Shown here: in pieces, positions 38,313 to 47,633 of the stretch
Layout of the letters: each line of letters starts with the position of its first letter
Numbering within the stretch: the first letter of the stretch is position 1
NCBI RefSeq assembly: GCF_003345295.1
Contig: NZ_CP031055.1
Span: 806,001-870,000 of the forward strand
Reading direction: 5' to 3'
From: Vibrio splendidus
GTDB lineage: Bacteria; Pseudomonadota; Gammaproteobacteria; Enterobacterales; Vibrionaceae
Length of the DNA: 64,000 nt
Program-made: the position numbers and the translations under genes
The notes under the pieces: model-generated
Seen by the model: the letters and a program-made list of their open reading frames with translations, nothing else
Databases searched by the model: none
What the model was told of the DNA's origin: nothing

Positions 38313-40640
38313 TTGTTTAACACTTGGTTCTTGATTTCATTTGCTGCGACAGTTGTGTCTGCCAGCTTCTGGCCTGTGATGCCACATTGGGTTTGGGCAC
38401 CATTGATGCTGTTGTTACTGCTAGCATCAACAAAGTATAGCGTTTTCCGGAGAGCAAGAGGTCTAGCAACAGCACTGATACTAGTTATCTGCCTAGGGAA
38501 TGCGATTGAAATACAAACGAGTCGCTTATTCCAATCAGGGCAGAATACTACCATAAATGCTTCGGTTGTTAGCCTTTTTAGTGAAAATAGCCACGGTTTT
38601 GAAAGCGTAATAGTAGCCAGATCAATTGGCGGCGAAAAATTAATCTTTCCCCAATTGATAAAATTGCGTTTGTTTACTCCTTTTAAGTTGACGCTCGGGG
38701 ACGATGTCTATTTATCTGTCTCAATAAAACCAGTGTGGGGTAAACTTAATGAAGCAGGCTTTGATCTAGAAAAGTATTTGTTTAGCACCGGTGTGGTTGC
38801 CAATGCAACTTACAGGGCCGATACCAAATATCGAATTCACACCAATACCAACATGCGGTCTCATTGGTTTGAAAACCGTCTTGAAAGGTTAAGTGAGTTA
38901 GCAAATCAAGACCTCATTATGGCTTTGAGTTTTGGTTATCGAGACCTTATCCATCCTCAGCGTTGGGATTTGCTTAAAAGCAGTGGTTTGATTCATTTGA
39001 TGGCTATCTCGGGGCTACATATTGGGATTGCCTTTGGTATTGGCTATCAGGCAGGAAAGATATTCAGGTTACTCTCAGCTTCATTTCTTTGGTTTCCCAC
39101 AATATTCGGGCTTGGCTTAGCCTATTTCTACAGTTGGTTTGCTGGATTCACGCTGCCAACCTTGAGAGCTTTAGTGATGTGTATTATCGCGAGCTATTTC
39201 TTGTGGCGTGGGCAAAATATCAGTGTGCTTCGGTATGTCGTCTTAAGCCTGTGCGTGGTTCTGCTGATTTGGCCGTTTTCAGCATTGTCGAGTAGCTTTT
39301 GGCTATCCTTTGGTGCGTTGGGTGCCGTTATTTATATCGCCTTGAATAGTCGGTCATCATCTTCAAATGCCACTTTTATCGATCGAGGGCTGCAGCTCAT
39401 CAAGATTCAGCTGATGCTGACATTTCTTATTGCTCCCTTTTCGATACTGTTTTTCAAAGGGGTGAGTCTAGTCTCTGTTCTCTACAACTTACTCCTTTTG
39501 CCTTGGGTATCAATGGTGACGATCCCGCTACTGTTTCTTGCGATGTTACTTAGCTTAATATTGGAGTCAGTGCCGGAGGTGATTAGTTTAACAGCGTTAA
39601 GTAATGGTTTTTCTGAACAGCTATGGATGTTGGTCGACTTGTCGCTTGATCCTCTCGTATTTAGCCTTCCTTTCTCTGAACGATTTTGGATTCAAGTTGA
39701 TAATCACAGTATGGTGTTGTCTGTATTCCTCATCTTATTTTTCGGGTTCGTCAGTCGATATCTCAAACGAACACTATCAATATTGGTCATTGCAGTGTTT
39801 GTATTGTGGTGGGAGTTCGGTAAGCAGCAAAACAAATTAACAATCGATATCTTGGATGTAGGGCATGGGTTGTCTTTAGTTTTGGAAAAGAACAATCAGG
39901 TCGTTGTTTACGATCTCGGCAACGCGTGGCAGGGAGGTTCGATTGTTGAATCCTTGCTGATTCCCTCCTTGAATCAGAGAGGAGTTCATGAGGTGGAAGG
40001 TGTGATAGTGAGTCATTTCGATTCTGACCATGCTGGTGGCTATCCGGCGTTACTTGAAAACTACAATCCTAAGTGGATAAGAGCCAGTCAGAACATCAAT
40101 CAACAAACAAAATCTACTGTTCAAGTTCAGTCGAATATCCAAACATGTACTATTGGAGAGGTGTGGAACTGGCAGGGTCTAGAGTTTGAGGTTTTATGGC
40201 CACCTCAAAGAGTAAAGAGGGCGTACAACCCACATTCGTGTGTGGTCAGGATTTTTGAGCCCAATTCTGAGTTCTCGATGTTGCTAACTGGTGATATTGA
40301 ACGGGTAAGTGAGTGGCTACTTGCTCGTGAAGGTCAGCGGCTCAAGAGCGACGTGATGCTTGTCCCGCATCATGGTAGTAATTCGTCGTCGATTAAGCCG
40401 TTTATTGAGGCAGTTTCACCTCAGCTAGCAATTGCTTCTTTGGCCAAAGGTAATCAGTGGGGAATGCCAAGCAAATCTGTGATTGAACGTTATCATGAAA
40501 CGGGTAGTGCTTGGCTTGATACCGGAGAAAGCGGACAAATAACCATCACTATCAGCAAGGAAGGTTGGAAATATCATACGATTAGAGAACAACAAGGCAG
40601 GCAGTGGTATAGGCAGATGCTTCGTAAGGGAGTAGAATAG
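38313..40640 (+). CDS. comEC: ComEC/Rec2-type DNA internalisation channel
   Basis: 775 residues from a TTG start; AGGAGGAAG at 38296-38304 is a strong ribosome site. An N-terminal OB-like domain (about 60-160), a multi-helix Competence domain with GLIHLMAISGLHIGIAFG, and a C-terminal metallo-beta-lactamase-like domain beginning TIDILDVGHGLSLVLE and holding SHFDSDHAGG. The channel carries single-stranded DNA across the inner membrane during natural transformation; vibrios are competent on chitin. It runs into msbA with a short gap, an arrangement common in gamma-proteobacteria. Confidence 0.95.
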   Translation: MFNTWFLISFAATVVSASFWPVMPHWVWAPLMLLLLLASTKYSVFRRARGLATALILVICLGNAIEIQTSRLFQSGQNTTINASVVSLFSENSHGFESVIVARSIGGEKLIFPQLIKLRLFTPFKLTLGDDVYLSVSIKPVWGKLNEAGFDLEKYLFSTGVVANATYRADTKYRIHTNTNMRSHWFENRLERLSELANQDLIMALSFGYRDLIHPQRWDLLKSSGLIHLMAISGLHIGIAFGIGYQAGKIFRLLSASFLWFPTIFGLGLAYFYSWFAGFTLPTLRALVMCIIASYFLWRGQNISVLRYVVLSLCVVLLIWPFSALSSSFWLSFGALGAVIYIALNSRSSSSNATFIDRGLQLIKIQLMLTFLIAPFSILFFKGVSLVSVLYNLLLLPWVSMVTIPLLFLAMLLSLILESVPEVISLTALSNGFSEQLWMLVDLSLDPLVFSLPFSERFWIQVDNHSMVLSVFLILFFGFVSRYLKRTLSILVIAVFVLWWEFGKQQNKLTIDILDVGHGLSLVLEKNNQVVVYDLGNAWQGGSIVESLLIPSLNQRGVHEVEGVIVSHFDSDHAGGYPALLENYNPKWIRASQNINQQTKSTVQVQSNIQTCTIGEVWNWQGLEFEVLWPPQRVKRAYNPHSCVVRIFEPNSEFSMLLTGDIERVSEWLLAREGQRLKSDVMLVPHHGSNSSSIKPFIEAVSPQLAIASLAKGNQWGMPSKSVIERYHETGSAWLDTGESGQITITISKEGWKYHTIREQQGRQWYRQMLRKGVE

Positions 40641-40671
40641 ATAGATTATTGTGAGAAAATTAAGCGATTCT

Positions 40672-42420
40672 ATGTCAACACAAACAGATGAAACTACCTG
40701 GGTCACATTTAAAAGACTTTGGACTTATATTCGACTGTATAAGGCCGGCCTTGGTGTTGCGGTTATTGCGCTTATTATAAATGCCGTCTCTGATACCTAT
40801 ATGATTTCCTTACTAAAGCCTTTACTTGATGAAGGCTTTGGTAACGCTGAGTCTGATTTTTTACGCACTCTCCCTATTATTATCTTTGCCATGATGTTCA
40901 TTCGTGGTGTGAGTGGCTTCGTCTCAACCTACTGCTTGAGTTGGGTCTCTGGCAACGTGGTGATGGAGATTCGTCGTAAAATATTCAGTCACTTTATGCA
41001 CATGCCGGTATCTTTCTTTGATAAAGAGCAGACGGGTGCACTGCTATCTCGCATTACTTACGATTCAGAACAAGTTTCTGCAGCAACCAGTAAGGCTTTG
41101 GTCAGTATTGTGCGTGAAGGTGCCAGCATCATTGGCTTGTTGACGCTGATGTTCTGGAATAGCTGGCAGTTGTCTTTAGTTCTATTTGCTGTCGCTCCTT
41201 TTGTTGCTTGGGCAATTAGTATTGTATCAAAGCGATTCAGAAAAATTTCTAAGAACATGCAAACCAGCATGGGACATGTTGCTTCTTCAGCAGAACAAAT
41301 GCTGAAAGGTCATAAAGTGGTTCTAACTTACGGTGGTCAAGAGCTAGAAAGAGGCCGTTTTGATACGGTTAGCAACCAGATGCGCCAACAAAGCATGAAG
41401 CTGGTGACGGCTCAAGCTGCCGCTAACCCAATTATTCAGATGATTGCCTCTATCGCGATTGTTGTTGTTCTTTATCTCGCCAGTGTTGAATCGATTAAAG
41501 CTGAGCTAACGGCAGGTACATTTACGGTTGTATTCTCGGCTATGTTTGGCTTACTACGTCCACTAAAAGCGTTAACCAATGTAACGTCGGAATTCCAACG
41601 AGGTATGGCGGCGAGTACCACTCTATTTGGTTTAATGGACTTAGATACTGAGCAAAACAAGGGTACGCTGAAACCTGAAACCGTAAATGGTGAAGTTGCG
41701 GTAAAAGATGTGATATTTACTTACCAAGGTGCTGAGAAACCAGCGCTTGATAAGGTCAGTTTTAATATACCGAAAGGCAAGACCGTTGCACTTGTCGGCC
41801 GATCAGGTTCAGGCAAGAGTACCATTGCTAATCTGTTTACTCGTTTTTATGACGTAGATTCAGGCTCTATCGAACTTGATGGACATGATATTCGTGATTA
41901 CGAATTGAGAAATCTACGTGAGCACTTTGCGCTTGTTTCTCAAAATGTACACCTGTTTAACGATACGGTAGCCAACAACATTGCTTACGCAGCAGAAGCT
42001 AAATATTCTCGCGAACAAATCGAACACGCGGCTAAGCTTGCTCATGCTACTGAATTTATCGAAGGCATGGAAAACGGCATTGATACGATTGTTGGTGAGA
42101 ATGGGGCAAGCCTATCTGGCGGCCAAAGACAACGTATCGCTATTGCAAGAGCGTTGTTAAGAGAGGCTCCAGTATTGATTCTTGATGAAGCTACATCGGC
42201 TTTGGATACTGAATCAGAGAGAGCGATCCAATCTGCGTTAGAAGAGCTGCAAAAGGACAAGACAGTATTGGTTATCGCACACCGACTCTCTACTATTGAA
42301 CAAGCCGATGAGATCTTAGTGGTTGATGATGGTCGTATTGTAGAAAGAGGTGCACACGCGGAGCTAATTGCGCATGATGGCGCTTATGCGCAACTACACC
42401 GAATTCAGTTCAGCGGATAA
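40672..42420 (+). CDS. msbA: lipid A export ABC transporter/flippase MsbA
   Basis: 582 residues from ATG 40672 (MSTQTDETTWVTFKRLWTYI), the family start; a GTG at 40651 is open but less likely. Six transmembrane helices (about 15-310) precede the nucleotide-binding domain with Walker A GRSGSGKST, signature LSGGQRQRIAIARAL, Walker B LILDEATSALD and switch VIAHRLSTIE. It flips core-lipid A across the inner membrane. comEC lies 31 bp upstream and lpxK 14 bp downstream. Confidence 0.97.
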   Translation: MSTQTDETTWVTFKRLWTYIRLYKAGLGVAVIALIINAVSDTYMISLLKPLLDEGFGNAESDFLRTLPIIIFAMMFIRGVSGFVSTYCLSWVSGNVVMEIRRKIFSHFMHMPVSFFDKEQTGALLSRITYDSEQVSAATSKALVSIVREGASIIGLLTLMFWNSWQLSLVLFAVAPFVAWAISIVSKRFRKISKNMQTSMGHVASSAEQMLKGHKVVLTYGGQELERGRFDTVSNQMRQQSMKLVTAQAAANPIIQMIASIAIVVVLYLASVESIKAELTAGTFTVVFSAMFGLLRPLKALTNVTSEFQRGMAASTTLFGLMDLDTEQNKGTLKPETVNGEVAVKDVIFTYQGAEKPALDKVSFNIPKGKTVALVGRSGSGKSTIANLFTRFYDVDSGSIELDGHDIRDYELRNLREHFALVSQNVHLFNDTVANNIAYAAEAKYSREQIEHAAKLAHATEFIEGMENGIDTIVGENGASLSGGQRQRIAIARALLREAPVLILDEATSALDTESERAIQSALEELQKDKTVLVIAHRLSTIEQADEILVVDDGRIVERGAHAELIAHDGAYAQLHRIQFSG

Positions 42421-42434
42421 GATTAGGTCTTGTT

Positions 42435-43442
42435 GTGATCGAAAAGATTTGGTTTAACAATCATCCGTTAAAATACCTTCTTTGGCCGCTACTGTGGTCA
42501 TTGAGTCTGCTTTTCAAAATGATCAGCGGTCAACGACGTGACGCCTATCTATCCGGTAAAAAAGAGACCTACCGTCCGCCCTTACCAGTAATTGTTGTTG
42601 GTAATATTACCGCTGGTGGCAATGGTAAAACACCGGTTGTGATTTGGTTAGTTGAGGTGCTTCAAGCTAACGGCTTTAAACCTGGAGTGGTTTCTCGAGG
42701 TTATGGGGCAAAAGCGCCAAGCTACCCGTTAGTATTGGATGAAAACACGCCGGCTGAACATTCTGGTGATGAACCTCGTTTAATCAGAAAGCGAACGGGT
42801 GCGCCTGTCGCAGTCGATCCTGTGCGTGCAAACGCGGTGAAAGCTTTATTGAACGAAGGTGTTAATGTCATTATCACTGATGACGGCCTTCAGCATTATG
42901 CACTTGAACGTGATATTGAGTTTGCGGTTATCGATGGTGCGAGACGCTTTGGTAGTGAATGCCTCATTCCTTTGGGTCCATTAAGAGAGCCAGTATCTCG
43001 TTTAGATGACGTAGACTTTTTGGTTAACAATGGCGGTGAAGTGCAGGGGCGGGAATTCTCTATGTCTTTGCGACCAAGCCAAGCCGTTAACCTAAAGACT
43101 GGTCAGAAAATATCGGTAGCAGAACTACAGAAGTTGGTCGCTTTTGCTGGTATTGGTCATCCGCCACGCTTTTTTAAAACATTGGAAGATCTTGATGGTG
43201 ATGTGGTTTTCACACAGGGCTTCGCCGACCATCAAGATTTCGATAAAGATGAACTTTATGCCTTAGCAAAGAAAGGTATGAATATGATTATGACAGAAAA
43301 AGACGCTGTAAAATGCGAAGAATATGCTCAAGACAACTGGTGGTATCTTCCGGTATCTGCGCAGTTCGATGAAGATTCGCAACAGCAAATTTTAAAAAGA
43401 ATAAAAGAGGTTATGGAATACTATGGATCACCGTCTGCTTGA
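42435..43442 (+). CDS. lpxK: tetraacyldisaccharide 4'-kinase
   Basis: 335 residues from GTG 42435. An N-terminal hydrophobic anchor (YLLWPLLWSLSLLFKMISGQ) and the P-loop VGNITAGGNGKTPVV (about 55-69) fit LpxK, as do DDGLQHYALERDIE and MTEKDAVKC. It phosphorylates the 4' position of the lipid A disaccharide at the membrane surface. It follows msbA by 14 bp and overlaps ycaR by 20 bases, so translation is coupled. Confidence 0.96.
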   Translation: MIEKIWFNNHPLKYLLWPLLWSLSLLFKMISGQRRDAYLSGKKETYRPPLPVIVVGNITAGGNGKTPVVIWLVEVLQANGFKPGVVSRGYGAKAPSYPLVLDENTPAEHSGDEPRLIRKRTGAPVAVDPVRANAVKALLNEGVNVIITDDGLQHYALERDIEFAVIDGARRFGSECLIPLGPLREPVSRLDDVDFLVNNGGEVQGREFSMSLRPSQAVNLKTGQKISVAELQKLVAFAGIGHPPRFFKTLEDLDGDVVFTQGFADHQDFDKDELYALAKKGMNMIMTEKDAVKCEEYAQDNWWYLPVSAQFDEDSQQQILKRIKEVMEYYGSPSA

Positions 43443-43602
43443 GATCGTTGCTTGCCCTGTATGTAAAGGTAAACTAACTTTTGACAAGGATAAGCAAGAG
43501 CTTGTTTGTAAAATTGATCGCCTTGCTTACCCAATTAAAGAGGGTATTCCTGTTCTTTTAGAACCTGAAGCTCGCACCGTTTCAATGGATGAGGGTAAGT
43601 AA
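43423..43602 (+). CDS. ycaR: YcaR/Trm112-family small protein
   Basis: A 59-residue protein, MDHRLLEIVACPVCKGKLTF at the start, with CPVC (Cys11, Cys14) and Cys29 as a partial zinc site, and the family's AYPIKEGIPVLLEPEAR. Trm112-like proteins stabilise methyltransferases in other lineages; the role of YcaR is not known. It overlaps the end of lpxK by 20 bases and shares one base with the kdsB start (TAATG), as in the E. coli lpxK-ycaR-kdsB order. Confidence 0.93.
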   Translation: MDHRLLEIVACPVCKGKLTFDKDKQELVCKIDRLAYPIKEGIPVLLEPEARTVSMDEGK

Positions 43603-44348
43603 TGTCTTATACGGTTGTTATACCTGCGAGATACCAATCGAGCCGTTTACCTGGGAAGCCGCTTGCTGACATTGGTGGAAAGCCGATGATTCAATGGGTA
43701 TACGAACAGTCAATGAAAGCGGGTGCCGATAACGTTATTATCGCTACCGACGACGCTCGAGTTGAAAAAGCGGCTAAAGCATTTGGCGCGACCGTTTGTA
43801 TGACATCACCGAATCATGAGTCAGGTACTGAACGCCTAGCTGAAGTGATTGAAGTTATGAAGATTCCTGATGATCATATTATCGTGAATGTTCAAGGTGA
43901 TGAGCCACTTATTCCACCTGCGATCATTAATCAGGTTGCTAACAATCTTGCGAACAGTACAGCTCCGATGGCAACACTCGGTGTGGAAATTACTCATGCT
44001 GATGAAGTGTTTAATCCTAACGCCGTAAAAGTTGTGACGGACAAAGATGGGTATGCCCTGTACTTTAGCCGAGCTACGATTCCTTGGGATCGCGATGCTT
44101 ACGCGAACAGCGGTACAGCAGCGGAATCTCCACTGCTTCGTCACATTGGCATCTACGCTTATCGTGCGGGTTTTATCAATACCTATATCAATTGGGAACC
44201 AAGTACCCTTGAGCGTATTGAGTGCCTAGAGCAGTTACGTGTACTTTGGTATGGTGAAAAAATCCATGTGGCAGTTGCAGAAGAGGCGCCTGCTGCTGGT
44301 GTTGATACGCCTGAAGACCTAGAAGCGGTTCGAGCTATTATTGGCTAA
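43602..44348 (+). CDS. kdsB: 3-deoxy-manno-octulosonate cytidylyltransferase
   Basis: 248 residues. The nucleotidyltransferase signature VVIPARYQSSRLPGKPLADI opens the protein; NVQGDEPLI and the YFSRATIPWDRD loop are conserved. It activates Kdo as CMP-Kdo for the lipopolysaccharide inner core. It is the last gene of comEC-msbA-lpxK-ycaR-kdsB, followed by a terminator. Confidence 0.97.
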   Translation: MSYTVVIPARYQSSRLPGKPLADIGGKPMIQWVYEQSMKAGADNVIIATDDARVEKAAKAFGATVCMTSPNHESGTERLAEVIEVMKIPDDHIIVNVQGDEPLIPPAIINQVANNLANSTAPMATLGVEITHADEVFNPNAVKVVTDKDGYALYFSRATIPWDRDAYANSGTAAESPLLRHIGIYAYRAGFINTYINWEPSTLERIECLEQLRVLWYGEKIHVAVAEEAPAAGVDTPEDLEAVRAIIG

Positions 44349-44395
44349 GCTTCTTGGAGCTACTTCTTCTTTGCTCTACAAAATGCAAATTCATG

Positions 44396-44421
44396 AGCCT
44401 TGCTAGTTGCAAGGCTTTTTT
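44396..44421 (+). terminator. Rho-independent terminator after kdsB
   Basis: AGCCTTGC-TAGTT-GCAAGGCT followed by T residues. Confidence 0.93.
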
Positions 44422-44575
44422 CTATCTATCGAAAAGTGCGCTATCGAAAATCGCGTGCGTGTCTTATTGACCTAAGCAAACGGATATTGGGCTGGTTGCA
44501 TTGGTTTATGCATCATCAACTCGGAATTATCTGAGATTTACCTCGCTCGACTTCCAATTTTTCTCTATAATATGC

Positions 44576-44581
44576 CGCCTA
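44576..44581 (+). promoter_or_regulatory. probable -10 element of the cmk promoter
   Basis: A perfect TATAAT 59 bp before the cmk start. No good -35 is found at 17 bp (TTCCAA is nearest), so an activator or a weak promoter is likely. Confidence 0.4.
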
Positions 44582-44640
44582 TAAAGTAGTGGCGAATCGC
44601 TAGTACAGAATAAAACTTACGACAAAACGTGGAGTAAAAG

Positions 44641-45321
44641 ATGCCTTCTCAAAGCCCAGTGATTACGGTTGATGGACCAAGTGGTGCAGGTAAAGGTACC
44701 CTGTGTATGTTGCTAGCAGATAAGCTAGGCTTTCATCTTCTAGACTCAGGCGCGATCTATCGCGTATTGGCTTTAGCGGCAATTCACCATGGTGTGGATA
44801 CTGAATCAGAAGATGCTTTAGTACCGCTTGCGACACACTTAGACGTGCAGTTTATTGCTGAAGGCGATTTAGTTAAGGTTATCCTAGAAGGTGAAGATGT
44901 GTCTGGTGAACTTCGCAAAGAAGAAACTGGCATGGCAGCTTCAAAAGTAGCAGCTTTACCTCGCGTTCGTGAAGCACTGCTTCGTCGTCAACGCGCATTC
45001 AGCGCGGCACCTGGTTTGGTTGCTGATGGCCGTGACATGGGAACGGTTGTGTTCCCTGAAGCTGAAGCGAAAATATTTTTAGATGCAAGTGCTGAAGAGC
45101 GTGCGAGTCGCCGCCTTAAACAGTTGCAACAGAAGGGGTTAGATGTTAAATTTGACGACCTTTTGAGCGAGATCCAAGAGCGAGACGATCGAGATCGTAA
45201 TCGCCCAGTGGCGCCACTTCGCCCTGCAGAGGATGCTCTAGTGCTTGATTCCACCTCAATGAATATTGAGCAGGTAGTAGAAAAAGCACTACACTATATT
45301 GAATCGAAACTGGCTGGGTAA
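44641..45321 (+). CDS. cmk: cytidylate kinase
   Basis: 226 residues. P-loop VDGPSGAGKGTLCM (about 9-22), LDSGAIYRVLA, DGRDMGTVVFPEA and the lid region RDDRDRNRPVAPL are all in place. It phosphorylates CMP and dCMP in the cytosol. It lies 106 bp upstream of rpsA, and the gap holds the rpsA leader structure. The cmk-rpsA-ihfB order matches E. coli. Confidence 0.97.
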   Translation: MPSQSPVITVDGPSGAGKGTLCMLLADKLGFHLLDSGAIYRVLALAAIHHGVDTESEDALVPLATHLDVQFIAEGDLVKVILEGEDVSGELRKEETGMAASKVAALPRVREALLRRQRAFSAAPGLVADGRDMGTVVFPEAEAKIFLDASAEERASRRLKQLQQKGLDVKFDDLLSEIQERDDRDRNRPVAPLRPAEDALVLDSTSMNIEQVVEKALHYIESKLAG

Positions 45322-45322
45322 T

Positions 45323-45402
45323 TTCGCCGAGCTAGTACGAACGTTGGTCGCAAGGATGATGACCGGCGAATTTATCAACCCCATGCGGTAGGATACCCAT
45401 GG
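45323..45402 (+). promoter_or_regulatory. rpsA leader with GGA hairpins (S1 autoregulation)
   Basis: Two hairpins fill the cmk-rpsA gap. The first pairs TTCGCCG (45323-45329) with CGGCGAA (45364-45370) and contains an inner hairpin GGTC/GACC with GGA in its loop (CAAGGATG). The second, 45381-45402, is CCATG-C-GGTA-GGA-TACC-CATGG with GGA exactly in the loop. GGA loops in place of a strong Shine-Dalgarno are the mark of the rpsA leader that protein S1 binds to repress its own synthesis. Confidence 0.8.
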
Positions 45403-45427
45403 ACGTTTAATTATTGAAGATTAAATA

Positions 45428-47098
45428 ATGACTGAATCTTTTGCTCAACTCTTTGAAGAGTTTCTATCTGAAACTGAATTCCAACAAGGCAGCATCGTTA
45501 AAGGTACTGTAGTAGCTATCGAGAACGGTTTCGTTCTTGTAGATGCTGGTCTTAAGTCTGAATCTGCTATCCCTGCTGAACAATTCAAGAACGCTGCTGG
45601 CGAACTTGAAGTTGAAGTTGGTGCTGAAGTAGACGTAGCTCTAGACGCTGTTGAAGATGGTTTCGGTGAGACTCAACTTTCTCGTGAGAAAGCTAAGCGT
45701 CATGAAGCTTGGATCGTACTTGAGAAAGCTTGTGAAGAAGCTGAAACTGTTGTTGGTATCATCAACGGTAAAGTTAAAGGCGGTTTCACTGTTGAACTTA
45801 ACGGTATCCGTGCTTTCCTTCCTGGTTCTCTAGTAGACGTACGTCCTATCCGTGACACTGCTCACCTAGAAAACAAAGAGCTAGAGTTCAAAGTAATCAA
45901 GCTAGACCAGAAGCGTAACAACGTTGTTGTTTCTCGTCGTGCTGTTATCGAATCTGAAAACAGTGTTGAGCGTGACGAACTTCTTGAAACTCTACAAGAA
46001 GGTACTGAAGTTAAAGGTATCGTTAAGAACCTTACTGACTACGGTGCATTCGTTGATCTTGGCGGTGTTGACGGTCTTCTACATATCACAGATATGGCTT
46101 GGAAGCGTGTTAAGCACCCATCAGAGATCGTTAACGTTGGTGACGAAATCCTAGTTAAAGTTCTTAAGTTCGATCGTGAGCGCACTCGTGTTTCACTAGG
46201 TCTTAAGCAACTTGGCGAAGATCCATGGGTAGCAATCGCTAAGCGTTACCCAGAAGGTCACAAACTTTCTGGTCGTGTTACGAACCTAACTGACTACGGC
46301 TGCTTCGTTGAAATCGAAGAAGGCGTTGAAGGTCTAGTACACGTTTCTGAAATGGATTGGACTAACAAGAACATCCACCCTTCTAAAGTTGTTAATGTTG
46401 GCGACGAAGTTGAGGTTATGGTTCTTGATATCGACGAAGAACGTCGTCGTATCTCTCTAGGTCTGAAACAGTGTAAAGCTAACCCATGGCAGTCATTTGC
46501 AGAAATGCAAGCTAAGGGCGACAAAGTTACTGGTAAGATCAAGTCTATCACTGACTTTGGTATCTTCATCGGTCTAGAAGGCGGTATCGACGGTCTTGTA
46601 CACCTATCTGACATTTCTTGGAACGCTGCCGGCGAAGAAGCTGTACGTGAATACAAGAAAGGCGACGAAATCTCTGCTGTTGTTCTAGCAGTAGATGCAG
46701 AGCGTGAGCGTATTTCTCTTGGCGTTAAGCAAATGGAAAACGACCCGTTCAACGCATACGTTGCTGACAACAAGAAAGGTGTTCTTGTAAACGGTACTGT
46801 AACTGCAGTTGACGCGAAAGGCGCTACTATCGAGCTAATCGAAGGCGTTGAGGGTTACCTACGCGCTTCTGAAGTATCTCGTGACCGTATCGAAGATGCA
46901 TCTCTAATCCTAAGCGTTGGCGACAGCGTTGAAGCGAAGTTCACTGGTGTAGACCGTAAGAACCGCGTAATCAACCTATCTATCAAAGCTAAAGATGAAG
47001 CTGATGAGCAAGAAGCAATGGCTTCACTGAACAAGTCTGATGAAGGCGCGTTCGGTAACGCAATGGCAGACGCATTCAAAGCTGCTAAAGGCGAATAA
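45428..47098 (+). CDS. rpsA: 30S ribosomal protein S1
   Basis: 556 residues, the six-S1-motif form. Repeats such as GTVVAIENGFVLVDAG, GIVKNLTDYGAFVDLGGVDG, GRVTNLTDYGCFVEIEEGVE and GKIKSITDFGIFIGLEGGID mark successive OB-fold S1 domains. It holds mRNA on the small ribosomal subunit. Codons are strongly biased, as expected for a highly expressed gene. No good Shine-Dalgarno precedes the ATG; the structured leader replaces it. Confidence 0.99.
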   Translation: MTESFAQLFEEFLSETEFQQGSIVKGTVVAIENGFVLVDAGLKSESAIPAEQFKNAAGELEVEVGAEVDVALDAVEDGFGETQLSREKAKRHEAWIVLEKACEEAETVVGIINGKVKGGFTVELNGIRAFLPGSLVDVRPIRDTAHLENKELEFKVIKLDQKRNNVVVSRRAVIESENSVERDELLETLQEGTEVKGIVKNLTDYGAFVDLGGVDGLLHITDMAWKRVKHPSEIVNVGDEILVKVLKFDRERTRVSLGLKQLGEDPWVAIAKRYPEGHKLSGRVTNLTDYGCFVEIEEGVEGLVHVSEMDWTNKNIHPSKVVNVGDEVEVMVLDIDEERRRISLGLKQCKANPWQSFAEMQAKGDKVTGKIKSITDFGIFIGLEGGIDGLVHLSDISWNAAGEEAVREYKKGDEISAVVLAVDAERERISLGVKQMENDPFNAYVADNKKGVLVNGTVTAVDAKGATIELIEGVEGYLRASEVSRDRIEDASLILSVGDSVEAKFTGVDRKNRVINLSIKAKDEADEQEAMASLNKSDEGAFGNAMADAFKAAKGE

Positions 47099-47136
47099 TA
47101 GCTTCTCATTAAGAGAATTATAGCTATATAGCCAAG

Positions 47137-47164
47137 AAAGGAGCCGCAAGGCTCCTTTTTTTTT
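47137..47164 (+). terminator. Rho-independent terminator of rpsA
   Basis: AAAGGAGCC-GCAA-GGCTCCTTT with nine or more T residues. Confidence 0.96.
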
Positions 47165-47219
47165 GCTTATTTTTCCGATAGGTCTATAATTTCTAAAAAG
47201 AAAACCAACGAGGGTAACT

Positions 47220-47504
47220 ATGACTAAGTCTGAATTGATTGAAAGACTGTGCGCTGAGCAAACGCACCTTTCTGCAAAAGAAATTGAAGACGCTGTAAAA
47301 GACATTTTAGAGCACATGGCTTCAACACTAGAAAGTGGTGATCGAATCGAAATTCGCGGTTTTGGCAGTTTTTCTCTGCATTTCCGTGAACCTCGTGTTG
47401 GACGTAATCCTAAAACTGGTGACAAGGTTGAGTTGGAAGGCAAATACGTTCCTCACTTTAAACCAGGTAAAGAGCTACGCGAACGAGTAAACTCAGGACT
47501 GTAG
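47220..47504 (+). CDS. ihfB: integration host factor beta subunit
   Basis: 94 residues of the HU/IHF fold, beginning MTKSELIERLCAEQTHLSAK. The DNA-clasping arm holds the signature GFGSFSLHFREPRVGRNPKT with its intercalating proline. With IhfA it bends DNA sharply and assists recombination and transcription. It follows rpsA by 121 bp and has its own terminator. Confidence 0.98.
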   Translation: MTKSELIERLCAEQTHLSAKEIEDAVKDILEHMASTLESGDRIEIRGFGSFSLHFREPRVGRNPKTGDKVELEGKYVPHFKPGKELRERVNSGL

Positions 47505-47523
47505 ACTACTTATCGGAATTAAG

Positions 47524-47557
47524 AAAAGCGGCATACTATAATGTATGCCGCTTTTTT
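47524..47557 (+). terminator. Rho-independent terminator of ihfB
   Basis: AAAAGCGGCATAC-TATAAT-GTATGCCGCTTTT plus T run. Confidence 0.96.
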
Positions 47558-47633
47558 ATGACCATAATATGGTGGTCTGATTAGTAATTTTCCTGCATAA
47601 TCGTACAGCTAACTAACCAATGAGTGATGAACT

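Noticed and set aside
46294..46773. 159-codon antisense frame in rpsA
   Set aside because: Arises from biased codons in repeated S1 domains; the product is low-complexity Ser/Arg-rich.
45428..47098. internal repeats within rpsA
   Set aside because: These are the homologous S1 domains of the protein, not a DNA repeat or CRISPR-like array.
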